In this document: in pieces, positions 25,105-33,859 of the stretch
Layout: the number at the start of each line of letters is the position of its first letter
Numbering within the stretch: the stretch's first letter is position 1
DNA from: Streptomyces sp. V4I2
GTDB lineage: Bacteria; Actinomycetota; Actinomycetes; Streptomycetales; Streptomycetaceae
DNA length: 64,000 nt
Direction: 5' to 3'
NCBI RefSeq assembly: GCF_030817655.1
Contig: NZ_JAUSZM010000003.1
Location: forward strand, 5,642,001-5,706,000
Translations under genes and position numbers: made by a program
Notes under the pieces: model-generated
Told to the model about the DNA's origin: nothing
Databases searched by the model: none
Seen by the model: the letters and a program-made list of their open reading frames with translations, nothing else

Positions 25105-26712
25105 TTACGCCGTCGGCTTCTCCTCCAGGCGGGGGAAGAGGACCGCGCCCTTGGTGACCGTCGTGCCGACCGGGAGCCTGCCCCAGTCGCCCGCCTCCTG
25201 GACCCGCTGGTCCGCGAGGGCGCCGAGAGACGTCTCCGCGCCGAGCGAGTCCCAGAGCTTCTGGGAGGTGTCCGGCATGATCGGGTTCAGGAGGACCGCC
25301 ACCGCGCGGAGGGACTCCGCGGCCGTGTAGAGGATCGTGGCGAGGCGGGCCTTGCCCTCGTCACTCGTGTCCTTCGCGACCTTCCACGGCTCCTGCTCCG
25401 TGATGTAGCCGTTGACCTGCTTGACGAAGTCGAAGACGGCGAGGATCCCGCCCTGGAAGTCCAGCTCGTCGCCGATCTTCCGGTCGGCTTCCGCGACCGC
25501 CTTCGCCAGGCCGTCCTGGACCGCCTTCTCCGCCTCGCCGGACGCCGTCGCCTCCGGCAGGGCGCCGCCGAAGTACTTGCCGACCATCGCCGCGAGGCGG
25601 GACGCCAGGTTGCCGTAGTCGTTCGCCAGCTCGCTGGTGTAGCGGGCCGAGAAGTCCTCCCACGAGAAGGAGCCGTCCTGGCCGAAGGCGATCGCGCGCA
25701 GGAAGTACCAGCGGTACGCGTCCACGCCGAAGTGCGAGGTCAGGTCCTGCGGCTTGATGCCCGTCAGGTTGGACTTGCTCATCTTCTCGCCGCCGACCAT
25801 CAGCCAGCCGTTCGCCGCGATCTTGCCCGGCAGCGGGAGGCCCTGGGCCATCAGCATCGCGGGCCAGATGATCGCGTGGAAGCGGAGGATGTCCTTGCCC
25901 ACGAGGTGGACGTCGGCGGGGAAGGTGCTCTCGAACTTCGCCGGGTTCTCGTTGTAGCCGACCGCCGTCGCGTAGTTCAGGAGCGCGTCGATCCACACGT
26001 AGATGACGTGCTTGTCGTCCCACGGGACCGGGACGCCCCAGTCGAAGGTGGAGCGGGAGATGGAGAGGTCCTGAAGGCCCTGGCGGACGAAGTTCACGAC
26101 CTCGTTGCGGGCCGACTCGGGCTGGATGAAGCCGGGGTTCGCCTCGTAGTGGGCGAGGAGCTTCTCGCCGTACTCGCTGAGCTTGAAGAAGTAGTTCTCC
26201 TCCTTGAGGATCTCCACCGGCTTCTTGTGGATGGCACACAGCTTCGTGCCGTCCTCGGCCTCGATGAGGTCGCCGGGGAGCTTGTACTCCTCGCAGCCCA
26301 CGCAGTACGGGCCCTCGTAGCCGCCCTTGTAGATCTCGCCCTTGTCGTGGAGATCCTGGACGAACTCCTGGACGCGGTCCGTGTGACGCTTCTCCGTCGT
26401 ACGGATGAAGTCGTCGTTCGCGATCTCCAGGTGCTCCCAGAGGGGCTTCCATGCCTCGTTGACGAGCTTGTCGGCCCACTCCTGGGGGCTGACGCCGTTC
26501 GCCTCCGCGGTGCGCATGATCTTCTGACCGTGCTCGTCCGTGCCGGTGAGGTACCACACCTTCTCGCCGCGCTGACGGTGCCAGCGCGTGAGCACGTCCC
26601 CTGCGACGGTCGTGTAGGCGTGGCCCAGGTGAGGAGCGTCGTTGACGTAGTAAATGGGGGTCGAGACGTAGTACGCCTTCGCCCCCTGCTTCTCGGATCC
26701 AGTGGCCGCCAT
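25105..26712 (-). CDS. metG: methionyl-tRNA synthetase
   Basis: A 535-residue class Ia synthetase. The HIGH-type motif HLGH is in YYVNDAPHLGHAYTTV (about 21-36) and the KMSKS motif in GGEKMSKSNL (about 307-316). A zinc-knuckle-like insertion carries CVGCEEY and CAIHKKP (about 138-170). The C-terminal anticodon-binding domain is present, but there is no EMAP-like dimerisation domain, as is normal for the short bacterial form. ATG 26712 is used. Core housekeeping gene with its own terminator downstream. Confidence 0.97.
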   Translation of the reverse strand: MAATGSEKQGAKAYYVSTPIYYVNDAPHLGHAYTTVAGDVLTRWHRQRGEKVWYLTGTDEHGQKIMRTAEANGVSPQEWADKLVNEAWKPLWEHLEIANDDFIRTTEKRHTDRVQEFVQDLHDKGEIYKGGYEGPYCVGCEEYKLPGDLIEAEDGTKLCAIHKKPVEILKEENYFFKLSEYGEKLLAHYEANPGFIQPESARNEVVNFVRQGLQDLSISRSTFDWGVPVPWDDKHVIYVWIDALLNYATAVGYNENPAKFESTFPADVHLVGKDILRFHAIIWPAMLMAQGLPLPGKIAANGWLMVGGEKMSKSNLTGIKPQDLTSHFGVDAYRWYFLRAIAFGQDGSFSWEDFSARYTSELANDYGNLASRLAAMVGKYFGGALPEATASGEAEKAVQDGLAKAVAEADRKIGDELDFQGGILAVFDFVKQVNGYITEQEPWKVAKDTSDEGKARLATILYTAAESLRAVAVLLNPIMPDTSQKLWDSLGAETSLGALADQRVQEAGDWGRLPVGTTVTKGAVLFPRLEEKPTA

Positions 26713-26803
26713 GCCCGAAATCCTACTTGGCGCGCGAAGATCGACTCACATGCGTTTCGGGGGGTGGAACCGGGTCGGCTGTCCACCCCCCGAAGGGGCG
26801 GGG

Positions 26804-28261
26804 CTACGGGCGCCAGGTGGCCAGTACGCCTTCGTAGAGCTCGGTGTCCGTGAGCTCTCGGGGGGTCGGGCCCGCGAGGAAGCAGGACGTGTTGTCGGTC
26901 TTCAGCTTGCGGAGGTAGTCGAAGGCCTTGTTGTCGGGCTCACCGAACGCGACGAAGGAGAAGAACACGGTGGGGTGGTTCTTCGCGGCGTCCGTGAGGG
27001 ACTGGGTGGCGGGGGTCTTCGCGTCCGGGGCGCCGTCGGTCTGGAAGACGACGAGGGCGGGGGTGCCGGGGGCTGCTTGCTTGTCGTGGTGGGTTACGAC
27101 TGCCTCGACCGCGGCGTGGTAGCTGGTACGGCCCATGCGGCCGAGGCCGGCGTGCAGCTCGTCGATCTTGTTGTCGTGGTCGGTGAGGGTCAGCTCGCCG
27201 GTGCCGTCCACTTCCGTGGAGAAGAAGACGACGTGGACCTTGGACTCCGGGTCCATGTGCGCCGCGAGGGCGAGGGTCTGCTCGCCGAGGGCCTGGGCGG
27301 AGCCGTCCTTGTAGTACGGGCGCATGCTCGCGGAGCGGTCGAGGACGAGGTAGACCTTGGCGCGGGTGCCGGTGAGGTTCTTGGCCTTGAGGGTGGTTTC
27401 GGCTGCGGTGTATGCCGTGCGGAGGGTGGCTGGTACGGCCTCGGCTTCGCCTTCGGCCTTGGTGTTCCCACCCGCACCACCCGTACCACTTTCGTCGTCG
27501 ACTGCGGGTGGCCCCTGTGGGGCGTCCTCGCCGTCGGCGGCGAGCGGTTCGGGGGTGGTCTCCGAGACCGGCTCGGGCTGAGGAGTCGCCTCGACCTCAG
27601 GGGCCACCTCTGCGACCGGCTCAGGCTCCGGCTCGACGACCGGCTCGGGCTCCGGCGTCACCTCGACGGTCGGCTCCTGCTCGGGGGCGACCTCCGCCAC
27701 CGGCTCCGGGGCAGGCGTCGCCTCGGCAACCGGCTCGGGGGCGACCTCGATGACCGGCTCGGGCTCCTGCTCCGGCTCGGGGGTGGCCTCCGCGATCGGC
27801 TCCGCTGCCGGTTCGACGACGGGCTCGGGGGCGACCTCCGCCACCGGCTCCGGCTCGACGACCGGCTCGGGGGCAGGGGCGGGGGCGGGAGCCACCTCCG
27901 CGATCGGTTCCGGCTCCGGAGTCGGCTCCTTCGCCGCCGCCGGGTCTTCCGGCGCAGCCGGCTCCGCCGGCTTCGGTGCCTCCACCTTGTCGAATGCCGC
28001 CGCCACCAGGTCGTGCTCGTCCTTCGTGGAGAGCGTGGACTGGGGGGTGGACGGCGTGGCGGTGCGGGGTTCCGGGACCGTCGCCGTGGGGGCCGTCGGC
28101 TCTGTGGCCGTCGGCTTCGGGGACGGGGTCGGCTCCGTTGACGGGGCCGGGACCTTCGGTGCGGCCTCCTGGGAGGCAACCTCGGTTTCCTGCGAAGGGG
28201 ACGTGGTGTGCCCCTTGCGTGACCGGCCGAACGCGTTCCGCAGGAGAGTGAGAATGCCCAT
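26804..28261 (-). CDS. VWA-domain protein with long Pro/Glu/Ala/Val repeat region
   Basis: A 485-residue protein starting MGILTLLRNAFGRSRKG. A very long low-complexity region (about 25-250) is built from motifs such as EPEPVAEVAPEP, EPVVEPEPEP and EATPEPEQEPEP. The C-terminal 210 residues are a von Willebrand A domain of the TerF/TerY type: MIDAS DRSASM with downstream T and D (FQTDGAPD), and FFSFVAFGEPDNKAFDYLRKL. ATG 28261 has AAGGG upstream; the frame extends further without a better start. There is no signal peptide, so it is probably cytoplasmic. The repeats would make an extended spacer. Tellurite-resistance-like VWA proteins are usually scaffolds; the partner here is unknown. Confidence 0.85.
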   Translation of the reverse strand: MGILTLLRNAFGRSRKGHTTSPSQETEVASQEAAPKVPAPSTEPTPSPKPTATEPTAPTATVPEPRTATPSTPQSTLSTKDEHDLVAAAFDKVEAPKPAEPAAPEDPAAAKEPTPEPEPIAEVAPAPAPAPEPVVEPEPVAEVAPEPVVEPAAEPIAEATPEPEQEPEPVIEVAPEPVAEATPAPEPVAEVAPEQEPTVEVTPEPEPVVEPEPEPVAEVAPEVEATPQPEPVSETTPEPLAADGEDAPQGPPAVDDESGTGGAGGNTKAEGEAEAVPATLRTAYTAAETTLKAKNLTGTRAKVYLVLDRSASMRPYYKDGSAQALGEQTLALAAHMDPESKVHVVFFSTEVDGTGELTLTDHDNKIDELHAGLGRMGRTSYHAAVEAVVTHHDKQAAPGTPALVVFQTDGAPDAKTPATQSLTDAAKNHPTVFFSFVAFGEPDNKAFDYLRKLKTDNTSCFLAGPTPRELTDTELYEGVLATWRP

Positions 28262-28446
28262 GTGCGCAACCCTTCGCATGAGTTGATGCCCGTAAATCCC
28301 TGGCCAGGACGGACACGTAAGGTTAGCGGCCCCAGGTGGTGATCTTTGGCAGGGGCGGGTCACGATACGCACGCGACGTCAAGGGTCACATCCAGCCTTC
28401 ACCTGCTCGCCGGGCCATCGACGCCAACTGGCCTACGGCCACATCA

Positions 28447-28468
28447 GATTCACCCTGCGTTCACCAGT
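28447..28468 (+). promoter_or_regulatory. PHO box (PhoP-binding site)
   Basis: Two adjacent 11-bp direct-repeat units, GATTCACCCTG and CGTTCACCAGT, place TTCACC at 28449 and 28460, exactly 11 bp apart. This matches the streptomycete PHO box (GTTCACC-type direct repeats bound by PhoP under phosphate starvation). It lies 76 bp upstream of the PhoX phosphatase start. Confidence 0.75.
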
Positions 28469-28543
28469 GCGCCCAGCTCCCGAACGAACGTGCCCATAAC
28501 GTCCGTCACGCCGGAGTCAAGGGGAAACAAGGGGAGAGCAAAA

Positions 28544-30625
28544 GTGCGCATGCAGTTGCCGTTGATCAGGACCTCGTCGGAGTCGCATCCCGGTGGGCGG
28601 TCCGCCCTCACCTGTCGTTTCCGGTGTGGTGACGCCTGTTTCCACGAGGCGCCCAACACCTCCGCCAACGAGTACGTCGGTGACGTCATCGCCGGTGCGC
28701 TCAGTCGCCGCTCGGTCATGCGGGCCGCGGCCGTCGTCACCGTGGCCGGTGCCGCGGGGGCCGGGCTCGCCGCCCCCGCCGTCGCGGCCGAAAACGGCGC
28801 CGCCGGTGCCGCGGGTGCCACCACGTACAAGCCCGGCACCTCCAAGGGCGCCCGCGGCCTCCGGTTCACCGCCGTCGCGCCCAACACCGCCGACGCCGTG
28901 ACCGTCCCGGACGGCTACAAGCAGAACGTCGTCATCCGCTGGGGCGAGCCCATCCTGCGCGGTGCCCCGGCCTTCGACCCGGAGAAGCAGACCGCCGCCG
29001 CCCAGGCCGGTCAGTTCGGGTACAACAACGACTTCCTCGCGCTCCTGCCCCTTCCGGGCGAGCGGAACAAGCAGCTTCTCGTCGCCAACCACGAGTACAC
29101 CGACGAAGTGCTCATGTTCCGTGGTTACGACGCCGCCAACCCGACCCGCGAGCAGGTCGAGATCGCGTGGGCGGCCCACGGGCTGTCCGCCGTCGTCGTG
29201 GAGGGGGACCGCAGGACCGGCAAGCTCACCGCCGTCTCCCGGCACCCGCTCAACCGGCGCGTCACCGCCACCACCGAGTTCCGCGTCACCGGGCCCGCCG
29301 CCGGGTCCGACCTGCTGAAGACCTCCGCCGACCCGACCGGCACCAAGGTCCTGGGCACCCTCAACAACTGCGCGGGCGGCGTCACCCCCTGGGGCACCAC
29401 GCTCCACGGCGAGGAGAACTTCAACCAGTACTTCGCCAACGCGAGCCGCGCCACCGACAAGCGGTACGGCATCGGGACCGCGGCCTCCGAACGCAAGTGG
29501 GAGCGGTTCGACAAGCGGTTCGACGTGGCCCAGGAGCCGAACGAGGTGCACCGCTTCGGGTACGTCGTCGAGCTCGACCCGTACGACCCCTCCTCCACGC
29601 CCCGCAAGCACACCGCTCTCGGCCGCTTCAAGCACGAGGGTGCGACCGTCCGCCTCACCCACGACGGCCGTCCGGTCATCTACACCGGTGACGACGAGCG
29701 CTTCGACTACTTCTACAAGTTCGTCGGCAGCAAGCGGATGAAGCACGGGACCTCCCGCGCGGTGCGCGAGCACAACCTGAGCCTGCTGGACGAGGGCACG
29801 CTCTACGTCGCCAAGCTCACCGGCGACTCCCCCGCCATCGAGATCGACGGCACCGGCAAGCTGCCGAGCGACGGCGAGTTCGACGGCAGCGGCGAGTGGA
29901 TCCCGCTGGCCACCGCGACCGCCAAGGGTGCCGTCTCGCACGTCGAGGGCATGACCGCCGACGAGGTCTTCGTCTTCACCCGGCTCGCCGGTGACAAGGT
30001 CGGCGCGACCAAGATGGACCGGCCCGAGGACATCGAGCCGAACCCGCACTCCGGCAAGGTGTACGTCGCCCTCACCAACAACACCAACCGCGGCATCGGC
30101 ACGAACGCCAAGGCCGACGAGGCCAACCCGCGAGGCGCCAACAAGCACGGGCACGTCCTCGAGCTCACCGAGCGCTGGAACCTGGCCGACAGCACCAGGT
30201 TCGCCTGGTCGCTGTTCCTGGTCGCGGGCGACCCGAACGACCCGGCGACCTACTTCGCCGGGTTCCCGAAGGACAAGGTCAGCCCGATCTCCTGCCCGGA
30301 CAACGTGGCCTTCGACCCGTACGGCAACCTGTGGATCTCCACCGACGGCGCCCAGCTCGGCTACCACGACGGTCTCTTCGGCGTGGCCACGAAGGGCGAC
30401 CGGCGCGGTGAGCTCAAGCAGTTCCTGACCATGCCGATCGGTGCCGAGACCTGCGGCCCGATCGTCCAGGACCGACGGGTTCTCGTCGCCGTGCAGCACC
30501 CGGGCGAGATCAGCGGCGCGTCCGTGGAGAAGCCGGCCAGCGCGTGGCCCGACGGCCCCGGCACGTACGTCCGCCCGTCGGTGGTGGCCGTATGGCGTGC
30601 CGACGGCGAGGACATCGGCGTCTGA
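28544..30625 (+). CDS. PhoX family alkaline phosphatase (DUF839)
   Basis: A 693-residue secreted phosphatase of the PhoX type, a calcium/iron enzyme that releases phosphate from phosphomonoesters outside the cell. A twin-arginine signal lies unusually far in (SRRSVMRAAAVVTVAGAAGAG, about residues 58-78), after a leader containing CRFRCGDACFHEAPN, as is typical of actinobacterial PhoX. Family motifs include FGYNNDFLALLPLP, LLVANHEYT, NNCAGGVTPWGT, GEENFNQYF, HEGATVRLTHDGRPVIYTGDDERFDYFYKFV and CPDNVAFDPYGNLWISTDG. I chose GTG 28544 (GGGGAGAGCAAAA upstream); ATG 28550 is the alternative. The PHO box upstream predicts induction under phosphate limitation. Confidence 0.95.
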   Translation: MRMQLPLIRTSSESHPGGRSALTCRFRCGDACFHEAPNTSANEYVGDVIAGALSRRSVMRAAAVVTVAGAAGAGLAAPAVAAENGAAGAAGATTYKPGTSKGARGLRFTAVAPNTADAVTVPDGYKQNVVIRWGEPILRGAPAFDPEKQTAAAQAGQFGYNNDFLALLPLPGERNKQLLVANHEYTDEVLMFRGYDAANPTREQVEIAWAAHGLSAVVVEGDRRTGKLTAVSRHPLNRRVTATTEFRVTGPAAGSDLLKTSADPTGTKVLGTLNNCAGGVTPWGTTLHGEENFNQYFANASRATDKRYGIGTAASERKWERFDKRFDVAQEPNEVHRFGYVVELDPYDPSSTPRKHTALGRFKHEGATVRLTHDGRPVIYTGDDERFDYFYKFVGSKRMKHGTSRAVREHNLSLLDEGTLYVAKLTGDSPAIEIDGTGKLPSDGEFDGSGEWIPLATATAKGAVSHVEGMTADEVFVFTRLAGDKVGATKMDRPEDIEPNPHSGKVYVALTNNTNRGIGTNAKADEANPRGANKHGHVLELTERWNLADSTRFAWSLFLVAGDPNDPATYFAGFPKDKVSPISCPDNVAFDPYGNLWISTDGAQLGYHDGLFGVATKGDRRGELKQFLTMPIGAETCGPIVQDRRVLVAVQHPGEISGASVEKPASAWPDGPGTYVRPSVVAVWRADGEDIGV

Positions 30626-30634
30626 GCCCAGAAG

Positions 30635-30676
30635 TCATCTCCGCCGGATCATCTCCGCCGGTTCATCTCCGCTGGT
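30635..30676 (+). repeat. three 14-bp tandem repeats
   Basis: TCATCTCCGCCGG(A/T) occurs at 30635, 30649 and 30663 (the third copy differs at one base). The third copy encodes the last residues and stop of the endonuclease/phosphatase-fold gene, so the first two look like tandem duplications of that gene's end. Confidence 0.8.
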
Positions 30677-31628
30677 GAAGCGTGACCTCGACCAGCAGCG
30701 CACGGTGATCCGTGTCGGCGAGGTCGAGGAAGCGGGCCTCCTGGGCGGCGAAGTCGGCGGAGACCAGGACGTGGTCGATCTGGGCGCCCAGCGCCGGAGT
30801 GGCCCCGGCCGTGCGGGCCGGCCAGGTGGGGGTGCGGTCGGAACCGGCCAGGCGGGCCGCGTCGCGCAGGCCGGTGTCGAGGATGCGGCGGAAGGCGGCG
30901 TGGTCCTGGGAGGCGTTGAAGTCGCCGGCCAGGATGGTGGGGGTCCGCGCGTGCGCGGCAGCGAAGTCGCGCAAGGCGTCCAGTTCGCGCCGCCAGACGT
31001 CCACCTGGCCGGGCAGGGGCGGCATGGGGTGCGCGAGCTGGAGCCGTACGGTCCGGCCGCGCACCTCGGTGACGGCCCCCGGCATGCCCATCGTGCCGGG
31101 GACGCGGTCTGCGGCCCGGAGCGGGAAGCGGCTGAGGAGGACGGACCCCGCCGATCCGCCGGCCTCGACGCCCTGCCGGTGCGGGTAGTCGGCGCCGAGG
31201 GACTCCTTCAGCGCCGCGTCGCACGCGGACTCGCACTCCTGCACGAAGACGAGGTCCGGCTTTTCCCGGCGGACCGTCGCGATCAGAGGGTCGGTGGCCT
31301 GTCCGAACTCGACGTTCGAGGTCAGCACCCGCAGGGAAGCGACGGGTGGCCCGCCGGGTGCGGCGATCTTCCCGTACGGCTCCATGAACCACGCCAGCAG
31401 CCCGAGCACCGCCACCGCCCACACCACCCCGGTCCACCAGCGGGCGAGCAGCGCGAGGCCCAGTCCCAGTGCGGCGGGCGCGAGCAGCCACGGCAGGAAC
31501 GCGAGAAGCTGGGGGACGGGGGTGATCCCGTCGGTGTCGGCGACCCGGCAGCCCACGACGACGCTCACCCCGGCGAACAACAGCGCGGCGAACCAGATGC
31601 CGGGTCTGCGCAGGCGCTGTCGTGTCAC
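30663..31628 (-). CDS. endonuclease/exonuclease/phosphatase (EEP) family protein, membrane-anchored
   Basis: A 321-residue protein. About three hydrophobic segments in the first 100 residues (IWFAALLFAGVSVVVGC; LLAFLPWLLAPAALGLGLALLA; GVVWAVAVLGLLAWF) place the enzyme at the membrane with the C-terminal EEP domain (about 110-321) probably outside. Catalytic motifs are intact: LTSNVEFG, FVQECES, ILAGDFNASQDH, IDHVLVSADF and TDHRALLVEV. EEP proteins with such anchors may hydrolyse lipids, nucleic acid or phosphodiesters. It converges on phoX with only a 37-bp gap, which is consistent with, but does not prove, a phosphate-scavenging theme. Confidence 0.9.
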   Translation of the reverse strand: MTRQRLRRPGIWFAALLFAGVSVVVGCRVADTDGITPVPQLLAFLPWLLAPAALGLGLALLARWWTGVVWAVAVLGLLAWFMEPYGKIAAPGGPPVASLRVLTSNVEFGQATDPLIATVRREKPDLVFVQECESACDAALKESLGADYPHRQGVEAGGSAGSVLLSRFPLRAADRVPGTMGMPGAVTEVRGRTVRLQLAHPMPPLPGQVDVWRRELDALRDFAAAHARTPTILAGDFNASQDHAAFRRILDTGLRDAARLAGSDRTPTWPARTAGATPALGAQIDHVLVSADFAAQEARFLDLADTDHRALLVEVTLHQRR

Positions 31629-31638
31629 CGTCCCGAGA

Positions 31639-32433
31639 CTACGAGCGGCCGTCCACCCGCGCCAGGAACTCCCCGAGCGCCCCGTTGAACTCCTCGGGCC
31701 GCTCCAGGTTCGGCATGTGCGCCGCGCCCTCGACCACCAGCAGCGTGGAGTCGGGGAGAGCCGCGTGCATGGCCTCGGCGTCGGAGACCGGGGTGTACTC
31801 GTCGTCGGCGCCCACCACGACCAGCGCGGGGACGGTGACGCGGGTCAGCAGCTCGCGGTAGTCGGGGCGTCCGGCGCGGGCGCGGAGGGCGGCGGCGGCA
31901 CCCTCGGGGGGTGCGGACGTCATCATGCGGTGGACGTGGGCCTTCGCCTCGGGCGAGGCGTACGGCGCCACCATCTTCTCCAGCACCTCGTCGGCGTACC
32001 CGCGCATGCCCTCCCGCAGGAGCCGGTCCGCCATGGCGTTGCGGGCCGTCACGCCCTCCGGTGTCTCGGCCGCCGGGAAGGTGTCCGCGAGGACCAGGCC
32101 CCGGACGCGGCTCCCGAACTGCCGGTAGCCGTCCATCACGATCTGGCCGCCCATCGACAGACCGGCGAGGACGAAGGTCTCCACCTTCAGCTCGTCGAGG
32201 AGCGCCTCGATGTCCTCGGCGAACCGGGCGAACCGTGTGACGCCGGGGGTCCGCGGGGACTCGCCGTAGCCGCGCAGGTCGGGGGCGACGACCCGGCGGG
32301 CGGTGGAGAACTCGGCGATCTGCGGGGCCCACATCGTGCGGTCGAAGGGGTGGCCGTGGACCAGGACGAGGGGAACCGCGGAGGTATCGGCGCCTTTGTT
32401 CTCATACGCGAGGAACTCCGGGAAAGAGGTCAT
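31639..32433 (-). CDS. alpha/beta hydrolase
   Basis: A 264-residue cytoplasmic hydrolase. The oxyanion HGHPFDRTMW (about 23-32), nucleophile elbow AGLSMGG (Ser near 95), acid VGADDEYTP and final His EGAAHMPNLERPEEF are all present. It resembles the 3-oxoadipate enol-lactonase/haloperoxidase-like group, but no substrate can be assigned. ATG 32433 was preferred over an upstream start in the frame. Divergent from a MocR regulator across a short region with direct repeats, so it is the likely target of that regulator. The gap to the EEP gene is 10 bp, so the two may be one transcript. Confidence 0.9.
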   Translation of the reverse strand: MTSFPEFLAYENKGADTSAVPLVLVHGHPFDRTMWAPQIAEFSTARRVVAPDLRGYGESPRTPGVTRFARFAEDIEALLDELKVETFVLAGLSMGGQIVMDGYRQFGSRVRGLVLADTFPAAETPEGVTARNAMADRLLREGMRGYADEVLEKMVAPYASPEAKAHVHRMMTSAPPEGAAAALRARAGRPDYRELLTRVTVPALVVVGADDEYTPVSDAEAMHAALPDSTLLVVEGAAHMPNLERPEEFNGALGEFLARVDGRS

Positions 32434-32461
32434 GTGAGCGACCCTAGATCGCCCCAACTCG

Positions 32462-32494
32462 TCGGTGCAATAAGATCTTTGCCCTCGGTGCAAT
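32462..32494. promoter_or_regulatory. candidate MocR operator: direct repeat
   Basis: TCGGTGCAAT occurs at 32462-32471 and 32485-32494, spaced 23 bp (about two turns), between the divergent hydrolase and MocR genes. MocR regulators such as PdxR bind paired direct repeats. A -10-like TAAGAT overlaps the first copy (32471-32476). Confidence 0.6.
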
Positions 32495-32509
32495 GTGAGG
32501 GGGGACCCC

Positions 32510-33859
32510 GTGGACGACTCGGACGACTACCGGCGCCTCGCCGACCGGCTGGCCGACGACATCGCCGCCGGTCGGCTCAAGCCCGGTGAACGGCTCCCCC
32601 CGCAGCGGGTGTTCGCGCGGCGGCGCGGGATCGCCGGGTCGACGGCGGGGCGGGTGTACGGCGAACTCGTCCGGCGCGGGCTGGTCGTCGGGGAGGTGGG
32701 GCGCGGGACGTTCGTGCGGGCGGTTCCGGCCGCACCCGTGGGACGGGCGCTCACCGAGCCCGCGACGGCCGCTCCCGTCAACCTGGAGCTCAACTACCCG
32801 TCCGCCCCCGGCCAGGCCGAACTCCTCGCGCTCGCCCTCGAGCCCCTGCTCCGGCCCGACGTGCTGGCCGAGGCCCTGCTCCCCGCCCCCGCCGACGGCA
32901 CCACGGCGGCCCGGAACGCCGCGGGCGGCCTTCTCGCCACCCCGGGCTGGCAGCCCGGCCCCTGCCAACTGCTCTTCACCGGCAACGCCCGCCAGGCGAT
33001 CGCCGCCACCCTCGCCTCACTCGTCCGGCCCGGCGGCCGGCTCGGCGTCGAGCCGCTGACGTATCCCGTGGTCAAGGAGATCGCCGCCCGGCTGGGCATC
33101 ACACCGGTGCCGCTGGCGGCGGACGAGGACGGTCCGCTGCCGGAGTCCGTGGCCGCCGCCCACCGCACGGCCCCCCTCTCCGCCCTGTACGTGCAGCCGA
33201 CGCTGCACAACCCGACCTCGGTGACGATGAGCGAAGAGCGCAGGCGCCAACTCGCGGGCGTGGCGACCGACTTGGGCATCCCGGTCGTCGAGGACCGCAT
33301 CTGGTCCTTCCTGGCCGACGGCGACCCCCTCGCCGTCCACGCGCCCGGGATCACCCATGTCGTCGACGGGCTGTCGAAGCGGGTCGCCCCCGGGCTCACC
33401 GTCGGTCTCGCCGTCGTACCCGCGTGGCGGGCCGAGGCCGTGACGGCCGCCATCCGGTCCGGCGGGTGGAATGCCGGGCGGTTCGCGCTGGAGGCCGTCG
33501 TGCGGTGGATCGGGGACGGGACCGTGGCGCGGCTGGTCGCGGCCAAGCGGGCGGACGCGGGGCGCCGGCAGCGGATCCTCCAAGAAGAGCTGCACGGGTT
33601 CGCCGTACGGTCGGATCCGCGCGCCTATTACGCCTGGTGGGAGCTGCCCGCGCCCTGGCGCGCGGACACCTTCACGGCCGCGGCCGCCGCGCACGGCATC
33701 GCGGTCACGCCCGGGCCCGCCTTCGTCGTCGACCCGAGCCGGACGCCGGACGCGGTCAGGCTCGGGCTCGCGTCCGCCGCCGAGCCGGATCTGCGGCGGG
33801 CGCTGCGGACGCTCGCGGACCTCGCCGGAACGGCGGCGGACACCCGTACCGGCCGGTGA
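32510..33859 (+). CDS. MocR/GntR-family PLP-binding regulator
   Basis: A 449-residue regulator: a GntR winged helix (about 1-75; RLADDIAAGRLKPGERLPPQR, STAGRVYGELVRRGLV) fused to a fold-type I aminotransferase-like domain. The PLP-binding lysine is in VVDGLSKRVAPGL, and YVQPTLHNPTSVTMS carries the conserved Asn-Pro-Thr. MocR proteins sense an amine or PLP through the aminotransferase domain. GTG 32510 follows GAGGGGG; GTG 32495 is the alternative. It probably regulates itself and the divergent hydrolase. Its 3' end overlaps the convergent membrane-protein gene by 104 bp. Confidence 0.92.
   Translation: MDDSDDYRRLADRLADDIAAGRLKPGERLPPQRVFARRRGIAGSTAGRVYGELVRRGLVVGEVGRGTFVRAVPAAPVGRALTEPATAAPVNLELNYPSAPGQAELLALALEPLLRPDVLAEALLPAPADGTTAARNAAGGLLATPGWQPGPCQLLFTGNARQAIAATLASLVRPGGRLGVEPLTYPVVKEIAARLGITPVPLAADEDGPLPESVAAAHRTAPLSALYVQPTLHNPTSVTMSEERRRQLAGVATDLGIPVVEDRIWSFLADGDPLAVHAPGITHVVDGLSKRVAPGLTVGLAVVPAWRAEAVTAAIRSGGWNAGRFALEAVVRWIGDGTVARLVAAKRADAGRRQRILQEELHGFAVRSDPRAYYAWWELPAPWRADTFTAAAAAHGIAVTPGPAFVVDPSRTPDAVRLGLASAAEPDLRRALRTLADLAGTAADTRTGR

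Noticed and set aside
27600..27900. Repeats in the VWA gene as a CRISPR array
   Set aside because: Short imperfect units that encode a Pro/Glu-rich protein arm in one frame; no spacer structure.
28517..30499. A 660-codon open frame antisense to phoX
   Set aside because: High-GC coding strands leave long open frames on the opposite strand; its composition is Gly/Val/Arg-skewed with no domain, while the sense frame is a clear PhoX.
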